Positions 43,841 to 54,537 of a stretch of 64,000 nt of DNA are shown here, piece after piece. The position numbers were made by a program, and so were the translations under genes. The stretch's first letter is position 1, and each line of letters begins with the position of its first letter. The DNA is from Phytophthora sp. 'mugwort' (lineage: Eukaryota > Oomycota > Peronosporomycetes > Peronosporales > Peronosporaceae): positions 1,116,001 through 1,180,000 of the forward strand of contig JAUCEF010000017.1 in NCBI GenBank assembly GCA_033558025.1, written 5' to 3'. The notes below the pieces were generated by a model. It worked only from the letters and a program-made list of their open reading frames with translations. It was not told where the DNA came from and did not search any database.

Positions 43841-45479
43841 CCACCTCGGACTTGTTGCGCAGCAAGTACACCACACAGAAGTGCGACTTGTCATCGATAA
43901 ACGTGACAAAATAGCGCTTGCCTCCAAAGGTCGGCGTCTGCATGGGACCGCATACATCACTGTGTACGACTTCTAGCACTTGCTTGGCACGGTTTGGCGA
44001 CGTCTTCATGTAGCTTACTCGCGTTTGCTTGCCGAGTGAGCATCCGTCGCATAACTCCCACTGCTTCACCGACGCCATATCGATACCAACACCGTAGTCC
44101 TTCTTGACGATGGCGTCTAGACCGCCATGGCCGATGTGACCAAGTCGAAGGTGCCAGAGGTACGACGTGGTGTCCCCTTGGCGATCCTTCGAACTTGCCG
44201 CATTGGCCTCGTCAGGCATCATCGGAGTCATGCACAGCTTGAACAGCCCTTTGCCCTCACGAGCGCCGAGCTTCCACTTGAGACTCTTCGTTTCAGCGAA
44301 GCACCCGTCGCTCTCGAAGATAACTGGCCCGACGTCCTTGGTGAACCGACCAACCGAAAACAGGTTGCGCGACAGCTTCGGAATGTGCCACACGTTCGTG
44401 AGTACACCCTTCTTCATGCCGCGCGGGGTCTTCATCGACATCACAATGTCGCCGGTCCCCACAGCCTGAACCACACCGTCGTCCGCGAGATGCACGTCCA
44501 CCGGAGAGATCTTCTTGTAGTTCTTCATGTACTCCTTCGAGTACGTCATGTGCTGCGTCGCACCTGAGTCGACCAGCCACACTCCATTCGACTTGGAGGC
44601 ACCCGTGTTACCACCAACCGAGAAGAGGAAGTCGCCAGAGTCATCTTCACTCTGCGCGACATTCGCTCGTTGCGGCCTCTGCCGCTCCGCGTTCTCGCGG
44701 ATTCGCACCAGACACTTGGCGATCCAATGTCCGTGCTCGCCACAGTAGTGACAGGCACTAGTCTTCTGCGCCTGCCGACCCTTGCGCTTGTTGTCGCTTG
44801 TCATGAACGCTTGACCTTGACCGTGCGCGGTGCCGTCCGTACCGCCACCTTGTTCCTTGCGCTTCATGTCCTCATGCAGCAGCCGAGACGTCACGAGTTC
44901 CCACGACAGTGAGTCGGCTCTCGACTCCAACGCCGTGATCAGGAACTGGTACGACTCGCTCAGACTTCCCAAAAGCGTGATCACCAAGTCGTCCTCGCTG
45001 ACCGGAGCGCCCACTGCGTCGAGCTGTTCCGCCAGAGTCTTGAGCTTGTTGATGTGTTGAAGCACATCATCACCTTCCTCCATCATGAGCGTGAAGAAAC
45101 GCCGACGAAGAAAGAGCTTGTTGGCCAAACTCTTCTTCTCGAAGTGTCCTTCCAGTCTTGACCATGCATCATGCGCGCCACTCGCCGAGCGAACCAGCGG
45201 CAGCTGCGAATCCTCCATCGCGAGACAGATCATCGCCAGCGCCTTGCGCGACTTCTTCCGAAAGAGCGCTTGATCCGCCGCAGTCTGGCAGTGCTCCAGC
45301 TTCACTTCCCCACTTGTCACTTCCCACAGTTCGCGCTCCTCGAGCACCATCTGCATCTTGAACTTCCACGTGTGGAAGTTAGCTCCGTCGAACTTGTTGA
45401 TGCGGAAGGCAGAAGGCGGCGTGGCGTCCATGGCGAAGGCGTAGTCGGGGTCTTCAGAGAAGACGGGGCTTGGGCTCAT
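43841..45479 (-). pseudogene. B2 gag, protease and integrase N-terminus (open fragment)
   Basis: An unbroken frame from the PBS-encoded ATG 45479 (MSPSPVFSEDPDYAFAMD) through Gag (INKFDGANFHTWKFKMQMVL), a zinc knuckle CHYCGEHGHWIAKC, protease DSGATQHMT and the integrase H-x-H/C-x-x-C region (HLRLGHIGH, CDGCSLGK, HSDVCGPM). It ends in the CCACC duplicated by A1. It continues in frame at 39091 on the other side of A1. This is the reference for the uninverted gag of family B. Confidence 0.9.
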
Positions 45480-45483
45480 AACC

Positions 45484-45534
45484 AAAAGGCTTGGTCGCTT
45501 GATGGCAAAATGCAAAGTGATTGATTTAGGTCCT
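45484..45534 (-). repeat. B2 5' LTR, first 51 bases
   Basis: AAAAGGCTTGGTCGCTTGAT onward matches the family B LTR until GGTCCT, where A2 begins with TATTGACGG. Confidence 0.85.
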
Positions 45535-45884
45535 TATTGACGGTTACCGGTTTGGTATCAGTTATTAGCCGTGAACCGGTTAACCCGAACCGGTCCAATC
45601 CGAACCCACGTTGATTATGGTGATTACGGTAAGTTGTTTACGCCACCGATGATTAGACGAGTAGGATGATTGGACGAACACCGGTGAGTGATGGTTGATT
45701 AGATGCACTAGGTGATAGGACGCAGGGTCGCGTGTCTATAACAGTAGGGTGTAAGCTCCAACAATTCAATCACTTTCGAATCTTCATTCTACCCCTCAAG
45801 TGCCTTCGCTCCGGTCCCGCCGTCTGTGACGTCCCTCCCTCCGCTTCGTACAAGCTTCGTGTCCAAGATCCATACCTTTCATCA
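45535..45884 (+). repeat. A2 5' LTR (alpha type)
   Basis: 350 bases, the reverse complement of the A1 LTRs with few changes (for example GGTTTGGTATC for GGATTGGTATC, and CTGTGACGTC for CTGCGACGTC). With A1 it forms large inverted repeats. Confidence 0.92.
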
Positions 45885-45888
45885 GTTT

Positions 45889-48396
45889 ATGAGCCCAAGC
45901 ACCATGTCCTCTGCCCAAGACGCCTCGACCAAGGTCTCCATTGACAAGTTCAACGGGGACAACTACGCGACGTGGAACCGCTACATGCGTGGCGTGTTCC
46001 TGACCAAGTCGACGTGGCATGTGGTGAATCGGGAAACGTCTCCATCCTTTACGGACTCCCGGGCCAAGGACGAGTATGTCAAGTCGAGCAACATCGCTTT
46101 TGGACTGATGTTGCTTCACATGGACGCCGACTACCATCATGTGGTCGACGACTGCGAGGTAGCATGGATCGCGTGGACGCGCCTGAAGACGCTGTACGGT
46201 GGATCGCAGAAGGCTGGACGCATCTACCTGAAGCGCCAACTCTTCAGCATGAAGATGTCGGATGGCGGCAATGTGTTGCATCATTGCAACGAGGTCCTCA
46301 ACATCAGCGCCAAGCTCAGCAGCATCGGTGCCAAGATGGAGGACGAGGACGTGGCGATCTGCTTGTTGCGCAGCCTCCCCAAGAGCTACGAGAACGTCGT
46401 GCTGAACTTGGAGATGAGCAGCGCTGAACTGCGGTCGCAAGACGTCGTGAAGGTGCTCACGAACGAGCACATCAAGAGACAAGGCGAGAAGACGGCGACG
46501 GTGAAGACGGAGAACGCGGCCAAGGCGTTCAACACCGACCGAGAGTCTCGCCAGTGTACGTACTGCGGAAAAGTGGGGCACACGATTGACAAGTGCTGGA
46601 CCAAGCAGAAGGACGAGAACCGAGGGCCGAGACGCGGCGGCAACGGCCGTGGACGCGGGGCCAACAACATCCAGTGGAGAAACGACAGCAACGGCTACGA
46701 CTACGACTACGATCGAGTAGCGTTCGCGGTTTCACTGGAATGTGGGGTTTCGACGGGCAAGAATGTGTCCGGGATGTGGGCGGTCGACAGCGGCGCAACG
46801 CACCACATCTGCAACGACAAGACCAAGTTCGTCCATTTGATTGAGCGGAACGAAGGCGAACTTTCGGTGGCCGATGGCAACAAGGCGGCCATCATGGGTG
46901 TGGGGACCATCGTGGAACAAGTGGTTCTGCCCAATGGCGACGAGCGCGAGATCGAGATCAAGAACGCGCTGTACGTGCCAAGCATGAGCAAGAATCTGCT
47001 TTCGGTACCGCAGATCAACAAAAGTGACAAGTTTCAAGTGGTGTTCGACGGCACCAAGATGCAGATTGCGCACAAAGGCTCCAAGCAAGTGGTGGCGACG
47101 GCAAACCTCATGGATGGACTCTACTGGCTTCAGACGCCTCAGCGATCGGCGAATGCGGCGACGAGTGGCAAGACTGTCGACCTGCACGCGCGCATGGGTC
47201 ACGCTCCGGTTGAGGTGCTTCGCAAGATGGTCGACAACCACATGATCAAGGACGCGAAGGCACCTTTCAAGTCGAGTGGACCAAGTCTGTGTCGTGGTTG
47301 CCAGCAAGGTAAAATGGTCCAAAAACCATTCTCAAGCAACCGTGACAAGCGTCGCTACGACACATTTGAGCTGCTCCACTTCGACATCTGCGGACCCATG
47401 GAGGAAAACTCGCTTGGCGGCAGCAAGTACCTGCTACTGATCGTGGACGAAGCCAGTGGATGCATGAAGGGTTTCTGCCTGCGTGCCAAGTCGGAGAGCG
47501 AAGACTGCATCAAGACATACATCATGAAGGTGCAGACGCAGTTTGGCAAGAAGGTCAAGTTTGTGCGGCACGACGGAGCTCGTGAGTTTGCGACCAACTC
47601 GCTCAACGACTTCTACGAAGACGAAGGCATCGAGCAGCAAACCACGGTTCCGTACGCGCACCAGACCAACGGCACGGCAGAGCGAGCCATCCGAACTATC
47701 GTCACGATCGGCCGCAGCATGTTGCACCACGCCAAGCTGGACAAGTGTGTCTGGGCTGAGGCGGCCATGACTGCCATCTATGTGAAGAATCGTCTGCCGT
47801 CACCCAAGATCGAGCACAAGACTCCGTTCGAGATCGTTTACAACTCCAAGCCGAGTGTGAAGCACATGCGTGTGTTCGGCTGTCGGACGTACATTCTGAC
47901 TCCGAAGGAGAAGCGGCTCAAGTGGGATCCCAAGGCTCGCGCTGGACTGTTCCTGGGTTACGAAGAAGTGTCCAAGGCGTATCGACTTTATGACATCGAG
48001 GCGGGGCAGGTGGTCATCAGTCGCGATGTCAACTTCGATGAGTCGATCTTTGGATGTTCACCGACGATTTCCGATGAAGATGTCGACGACCTGGACTTCG
48101 ACTCGCTCGACATCGACAATGATGGTTTCCGCCAGACGGAGTACACGCAGGCAGGGAAGCGCAAGAGCCGCCCGAGTGACGAAGATGAAGCTGCCAGAAA
48201 ACCGCGAGCTGTGCGTCATCGACCTGGACTGGAAGAAGCAAGTGCGCCGAACTACTCCCCTCCGCACCGAGCAGACGCAGACGAAGAAGAAAAGTCTGGA
48301 GACCAAGATGAAGAATCGACTCCACCAGTTTTTTGGCGTGCAAGTGCCAATGCCGTCGAAGCAGGCGATCTATCGGAGCCGACGACATTCCAAGAA
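45889..48396 (+). pseudogene. A2 gag, protease, integrase (open fragment)
   Basis: 836 codons without a lesion, from the ATG in the PBS (sense GTTTATGAGCCC, where other copies have GGTTATGAGCCC) to CCAAGAA, the target site of C1. Zinc knuckle, [22 protein letters not shown] and NGTAER are present. The frame closes only because C1 interrupts it (TGA at the C1 LTR start). Confidence 0.9.
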
Positions 48397-48753
48397 TGAA
48401 GAAAGGTTACGTTGGGTCTTGAACTTGACGTAGGGGTCTTGGACACCGCCGAGGCTTGAGGCGAGGCGAGGAAGGAGGCTTGAGAGGTTGAATGGAAATT
48501 CAGAAGTGATTGATTTATCGGAGCTTACTTTGCCTGCCTACCTGGTATACTACATAGACATGCAACTATGCATCCAATCAATTGGTGCATCCAATCACCA
48601 TCATTCCGTACTCGTCCAATCATCCTACTCGTCCAATCATGAGTGGCGTAATCAGCGTGGCGTAATCATGGCGAGGGAGCATTGGACCGGTCCGGTTAAC
48701 CGGTTCGGGTAACTTGGACTGGTACACTGTACCAAGGAAGTTACCCTGCAACA
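48397..48753 (-). repeat. C1 3' LTR
   Basis: 357 bases, TGAAGAAAGG to CCCTGCAACA on the plus strand; flanked on the right by the PPT complement CGCCCCCTCAATG. Confidence 0.93.
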
Positions 48754-48760
48754 CGCCCCC

Positions 48761-51700
48761 TCAATGCGAACACGCGTGAACGCCGAGCGCCGCCATCAAG
48801 TCCTTGTGGCGTGGTCCGGCGAGTCCCTTGGTCAAGATGTCGGCCAGCATGGTCGTAGTCTCGCAGTATTCGACGATCACTTCTCCGCGCTTGACTTCAT
48901 CACGGATGTGATGGTACTTGATGTCGATATGCTTGGCGCGGCCATGGTTCACTGGGTTCTTGGTCATCTTGATGCACGACTGGTTGTCTTCGAAAATCTT
49001 CAACTCCGGCATGGCTCCGCCTGCAGCAGCTAGGATCTCGCACAGCAACTTGTGCACCCACTTGCCTTCTTGGATGGCCAAGCTCAGTGCAATGTACTCG
49101 GCCTCACTTGTCGAGAGCGATACGCTTGACTGCTTCTTAGAACCCCACGACACTGGTCCGCCGACAACTTGGAACAGATAGCCTGACGTTGACTTGCGAT
49201 TGCTTAAATCACCTGCCCAATCGGCGTCCGAAAAGCCTTGAAAGTCGACGTCCTTGCCTGGCAAAAAGCGAATTCCGTGCCACTTGGTACCTTGTAGGTA
49301 GCGAAAAATGCGCTTGACTGCAATCCAATGTTCCACTTGCGGGTTCTCCATAAAGCGCGATACATAGCCAACAGCGAACGCAATGTCCGGGCGAGTCGAT
49401 GTCATCAAGTGCATAAGTGCACCGACAGCCTCGCGAAATGGCGCGTCCAACCTGGTTGTGGAGTCGCTTGAGACCAGCTTCATGCTGATGTCGACCGGAC
49501 TTGCAGCAGGTTTGCAGTCTTGCATGCCAAAGCGCTCCAGGATGTCGTTGATGTACCAAGCTTGACTTAAGGTGACACTGCCATCCGCCTTGTCGACCAC
49601 TTCGATCCCGAGGATGAAGGAACACTTGCCACTGTCGGTCATCTCAAACCGCGACTTGAGTTGGCGCTTGACTTCTTCAATCAATGTTGCCGAGCTCCCG
49701 GTCACCAACACGTCGTCCACGTAGACCAACAGCAGAACGCATTCACCGCCGATGACCTTGATGTAGAGGCAGGGGTCGTAGCTTGATGCACGAAAACCGA
49801 TGGAGCGCACATGCTCGTCGAAGGTCTCGTTCCAAACTCGTGAAGCTTGTTTCAGCCCGTAGATCGCCTTGAGCAACTCCACGCAGTCGAAACCATCGTC
49901 CAGTTCCACGCCTTCAGGCACACTGCAAAACACCTTTTCCTTCATCAAACCGTACAGGAACGCGGTGACCACGTCGAGTTGGTCGATCGGCCATCCGTAG
50001 TACTTGGCGATCGCGATGATCATTCGCAGCGTCACGTACTTGATCACGGGCGAAAACGTCTCGGTGTAGTCGATCCCATACTTCTGCACGAAGCCTTTCG
50101 CGACGAGTCGAGCCTTGAATTTTTCGATGGATCCGTCAGCATTGCGCTTGATCTTGAAGACCCACTTGGTACCGACTGCGCGCTGATTGTTAGGCAGTTT
50201 CGCCGCACGGAAAACACCTCGAAGCCGCATTGACTTGAGTTCAGCGCGAATTGCCTTGCGCCAATGAGCTTCGTCTGGACCGTTCACAGCTTCTTGAAAT
50301 GTCTTGGGTTCCGCGCTGTCACTTGCTTCCACCGCATTCGCACTTGCACGCCAGAACATTGGCGAAGTAGAGCTGTCTTCATCGTTGTCTTCCGATTCTT
50401 CTTGCGGCGTAGACGATTCACGTTGGTTTTCTTCTTCCGAGTGGTCGGGAGCACTAGCTTCTTCGAGCCCAACAGTGCGACGTGGGCGCGGAACATTGGC
50501 GCGATCTTCGTTTTCCGGACGCGATTTCCGCTTCCCCGCCTGCTTGAACACCCTTGTGCCACTGTTGTCGGAGACTTGCATTTCGTCGAAATAGTCGGCA
50601 ACTTCGTTGACTCCTTCATCACCAATAGCTTCAGCCCCATCAAGGCTTGACTCATCGAATGTGACATCGCGAGAGATCAGCACCTGCCCCGCCTCGATGT
50701 CATAAACTCGATACGCCTTGGAACGCTCCTCGTAACCCATGAAAATACCTTCACGAGCTTTGGGATCCCACTTGAGTCGCTTCTCCTTCGGCGTCAAGAT
50801 ATAGGCCTTGCACCCGAAGATCCGCATGTGCTTGACGTTGGGCTTGGACTTGTAGATGATTTCGAACGGAGTTTTGTCGGGCGACTTCGGAGACGGCAGA
50901 CGATTCTTGATGTAAATTGCCGTCATTGCCGCTTCCGCCCAGAACGTCTTGTCCAAGCCAGCGTAGTGAAGCATACTGCGGCCGATAGTCACGATGGTTC
51001 GGTTGGCGCGCTCAGCAGTTGCGTTGGTTTGGTGCGCATACCGAACCGTGGGCTGGACTTCGATGCCGTGGTCTTCGTAGAAAGTCTTGAGCGAGTTGGT
51101 CGCGAACTCTTTGGCTCCATCATGCCGCACAAACTTCACCTTGGCATCGAATTGCTTCTCCACCTTGGTAATGAAGCGACGCAAGCAGCCTTCGCTTTCC
51201 GACTTGGCTTGTAAGCAGAATCCCGTCATGCAGCTGCTGGCTTCGTCGTGAGAAGCAGCAAGTAGCGACTGCCACCGAGCGACTCTTCCTCCATGGGTCC
51301 ACAAATATCAAAGTGAAGGAACTCGAACGGCTTGTACTTGGGCTTGTTCGGGTTGCTTGGGAAGGGCTTTTGCACCATTTTTCCTTGTTGGCACCCGCGA
51401 CACTGGCTTGAGTTCTTTGACGATGTCGGCATCTTGGCACCCGTGACCATACCACTTGAGACCATCTTCCGAAGAACGTCGCTGGGTGCGTGACCCATAC
51501 GTGCATGAAGATCGACCGCGTTGATCGATACATCGGTCACCGAATTTGCAGCGAAACTTGGCACCCGGAGCCAGTAGAGACCGTCGATCAGGTCCGCGGA
51601 AGCCACGATCTTTTTCGACGTCTTGTGTGCGATGTGCATTTCTGCTCCATCAAACACCAACTTGAACTGTCCGCTTCGGTTGATCTGGGGTACCGAAAGC

Positions 51701-52782
51701 AGATTCTTGTTCATACTTGGTACGTAGAGCGCGTCTTGAACGTGGATGTCGCGTTCGCCACCATTAGGCAAGGTGACGCGCTGCATGACCGTTCCAACTC
51801 CCTTGATCTTGGCAGTATTGCCGTTTGCGACAGTGAGTTCACCTTCGTCGCATGCTCTGATGTTGACAAACTTATTCTTGTCATTGCAGATGTGGTGCGT
51901 GGCACCACTGTCGATGGCCCATGAGCCTTGAAACTTGTTGGTCTTGGAGATACCACACTCCATAGAGACCGCAAACGCGATGAAGTCATCATCGCTGTCG
52001 TCACGCCATTGGACATTGTTCGCACCGCGACCAGATCGGCCACGTCGTGCACCTCGATTGTCATCCTTTTGCTTGGTCCAGCACTTGTCCACGACGTGTC
52101 CCGATTTCCCGCAGTAAGTGCAGTGGCGGCTTTCACGCTCGGCATTGAAGGCCCTTGCAGTGTCTTCAATCTTCACCTGAGCAGTCTTCTCGCCCTGCCG
52201 CTTGATGTGCTCGTTCGTGAGCACCTTGATCACGTCTTGAGTGCGCAGCTCTGCGTTGCTCATCTCCAAGTTGAGAACCACGTTCTCGAAACTCTTGGGC
52301 AGACTCCGTAACAGGCAGATTGCCACGTCTTCATCCTCCATCTTGGCGCCGATGCTGCTGAGCTTGGCGCTGATGTTGAGGACTTCGTTGCAATGATGAA
52401 GCACATTGCCGCTTTCTGCCATCTCCATGCTGAAGAGCTGGCGCTTCAGGTAGATACGACCAGCCTTCTGTGACCCCCCGTACAGTGAACGCAGACGCGT
52501 CCAGGCCACCCAGGCTTCTTCGCAGTCGTCGACCACATGGTGGTAGTCCGCATCCATGTGGAGCAACATCAGACCGAACGCGATGTTGCTGGACTTGACG
52601 TAGTCGTCCATGGCCCTCGGGTCCGCGAAGCTTGGCGTCGTCTCCCGGTTCACGACGTTCCATACCGACTTGGTCAGGAACACGCCACGCATGTAGCGGT
52701 TCCAGGTGGCGAAGTTGTCGCCGTTGAACTTGTCAATGGAGATCTTGGTATCTTGCACAGACGACATGGTACTTGGGCTCAT
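48761..52782 (-). pseudogene. C1 gag-pol, one-base deletion in integrase
   Basis: The frame runs from the PBS-encoded ATG 52782 to the TGA at 48761; its length of 4022 is one base short of a multiple of three. The single break is near 51250 (CTTCTCACGACGAAGCC, where family A has CTGATCGTGGACGAAGCC), between the first and second catalytic Asp of integrase. Otherwise all motifs are present: [81 protein letters not shown] and EDNQSCIKM. It is the best representative of family C. Confidence 0.92.
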
Positions 52783-52786
52783 AACC

Positions 52787-53143
52787 TGAAGAAAGGTTAC
52801 GTTGGGTCTTGAACTTGACGTATGGGTCTTGGACACCGCCGAGGCTTGAGGCGAGGCGAGGAAGGAGGCTTGAGAGGTTGGATGGAAATTCAGAAGTGAT
52901 TGATTTATCGGAGCTTACTTTGCCTGCCTACCTGGTATACTACATAGACATTCAACTATGCATCCAATCAATTGGTGCATCCAATCACCATCATTCCGTA
53001 CTCGTCCAATCATCCTACTCGTCCAATCATGAGTGGCGTAATCAGCGTGGCGTAATCATGGCGAGGGAGCATTGGACCGGTCCGGTTAACCGGTTCGGGT
53101 AACTTGGACTGGTACACTGTACCAAGGAAGTTACCCTGCAACA
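52787..53143 (-). repeat. C1 5' LTR
   Basis: 357 bases, differing from the partner at GTATGGGTC (GTAGGGGTC), GGTTGGATGG (GGTTGAATGG) and ACATTCAAC (ACATGCAAC). The PBS ACTTGGGCTCATAACC (52771-52786) abuts it. Confidence 0.93.
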
Positions 53144-53148
53144 AAGAA

Positions 53149-54187
53149 GCGGTCAACGGCCCCGACCAAGTGCACTGGCGCAAGGCGATTCGTGCTGAGC
53201 TCGAATCGATGCGACTTCGTGGTGTGTTTCGTGCTGCCAAGTTGCCTAACGGACAACGCGCCATCGGCACCAAGTGGGTGTTCAAGATCAAGCGCAAAGC
53301 GGACGGATCGATCGAGAAGTACAAGGCGCGCCTCGTGGCCAAGGGGTTCAAGCAGAAGTACGGCATCGACTACACCGAGACGTTCTCGCCCGTGGTCAAG
53401 TACGTGACGCTGCGCATGATCATCGCGATTGCCAAGTATTTTGGCTGGCCCCTCGACCAACTCGACGTGGTGACAGCTTTCCTGTACGGGACAATGAAAG
53501 AACTGGTGTTCTGCGCGGTCCCGAAGGTGTTGATCTCGACGGTGACTTCGACTGCCTGGAATTGGTGAAGGCGATCTACGGTCTCAAGCAAGCTTCGCGC
53601 GTGTGGAACGAGACCTTCGACGAGTTCGTGTGCTCCATCGGCTTTCAAGTATCGGCCTTCGACCCGTGCCTCTACATCAAGATAGTTGACGGTCACTGCG
53701 TGCTAGTGCTGGTCTACGTGGATGACGTGCTGATTACCGGAAGTTCACCCGAACTGATCTCACGCACGAAGACCGACCTCAAGACACGCTTCGAGATGAC
53801 CGACAGCGGCAAGTGCGCGTTCGTTCTTGGGATCGAATTGGTGGACGGCCCGGACGGCAGCGTGACGATGTGTCAGCGCCGCTATGTGGATGACATTCTC
53901 AAGCGTTTTGGTATGGACGAGTGCAGGGCCGTGGTGAGTCCCGTCGACATAAGCACTCGACTGATTTCAAGTGACGCAGCGACTAAGGTGAACGCTCCGT
54001 TTCGCGAAGCTGTTGGTGCTCTGATGCACTTGATGACTGCCACGCGCCCGGACATCGCGTACGCCGTTGGCTATGCGTCGCGCTTCATGGAGAACCCTCA
54101 AGAAGAACACTGGGTTGCGGTCAAGCGTATCTTTCGCTACCTGCAAGGCACCAAGACGCATGGGATCTGCTTCAAGCCGGGTGACAA
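53149..54187 (+). pseudogene. A2 RT and partial RNase H
   Basis: Resumes after C1 with [18 protein letters not shown], then KARLVAKGF and [11 protein letters not shown] one-base deletion near 53525 (GCGGTCCCGAAGG, where A1 has GTGGTTCCTGAAGG) breaks the frame just before [11 protein letters not shown] and [11 protein letters not shown]. The same deletion is in A3 and A5. The copy stops at [10 protein letters not shown] where the A3 LTR begins. Confidence 0.88.
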
Positions 54188-54530
54188 TGATAAAGGTGTT
54201 GAGGTCTTGAAGCGAGGCTTGGGTTGAGCGGAGGGAGTTCTGCACTTGGGTGCGGGGACCGGAGTGAAGACCACTTGAGCTGAAGAAGGAAGATTCGAAA
54301 GTGATTGATTTATCGGAGCTTACACTACCTAGTCTACCACATAGATATGCAGCCCTGCATCCAATCATTTGGTGCATCCAATCACCAACACTCCGCACTC
54401 GTCCAATCATCCTACTCGTCTAATCATCGGTTGCGTAAACAACGTACCGTAAACATCGCGGGATCGTGTTGGACCGGTTCGGGTTAACCGGTTACTGGTA
54501 CACAGTACCAAAACCTGGCAACCCTCAATA
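54188..54530 (-). repeat. A3 3' LTR (beta type)
   Basis: 343 bases, TGATAAAGGTGTTGAGG to CCCTCAATA. Its first 90 bases differ from the other beta LTRs (GCGAGGCTTGGGTTGAGCGG); the rest is nearly the same as 33852-34194. Confidence 0.87.
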
Positions 54531-54537
54531 CGCCCCC

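Larger units (their letters stand above)
36292..45534 (-). mobile_element. Copia element B2 (family B), hosting A1 and cut by A2
   Basis: Left LTR 36292-36645 (354 bases), coding parts 36646-39091 and 43841-45479, and the first 51 bases of the right LTR (45484-45534). A1 sits at 39092-43840. The right LTR is broken by A2 after GTCCT. The rest of this LTR is not found in the window. Confidence 0.87.
48397..53143 (-). mobile_element. Copia element C1 (family C), full length
   Basis: 4747 bases, LTRs of 357 bases (48397-48753 and 52787-53143), TSD AAGAA (48392-48396 and 53144-53148). The LTRs begin TG and end CA and differ at three positions by eye. It lies between integrase and RT of A2. The protein sequence is the same type as family A but clearly diverged throughout. 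Confidence 0.94.
45535..54187 (+). mobile_element. Copia copy A2 (family A), opposite strand, split by C1
   Basis: The only large unit on the plus strand: 5' LTR 45535-45884, gag to the integrase-RT linker (45889-48396), then after C1 the RT and part of RNase H (53144-54187). It ends at the A3 left LTR without PPT or 3' LTR. The duplication expected from its insertion into B2 (GTCCT) has no partner on the right. Confidence 0.85.

Noticed and set aside
53515..53535. Programmed ribosomal frameshift before YGLKQ
   Set aside because: Sister copies read through in one frame at this site, there is no slippery heptamer, and a shift inside RT would serve no known purpose.
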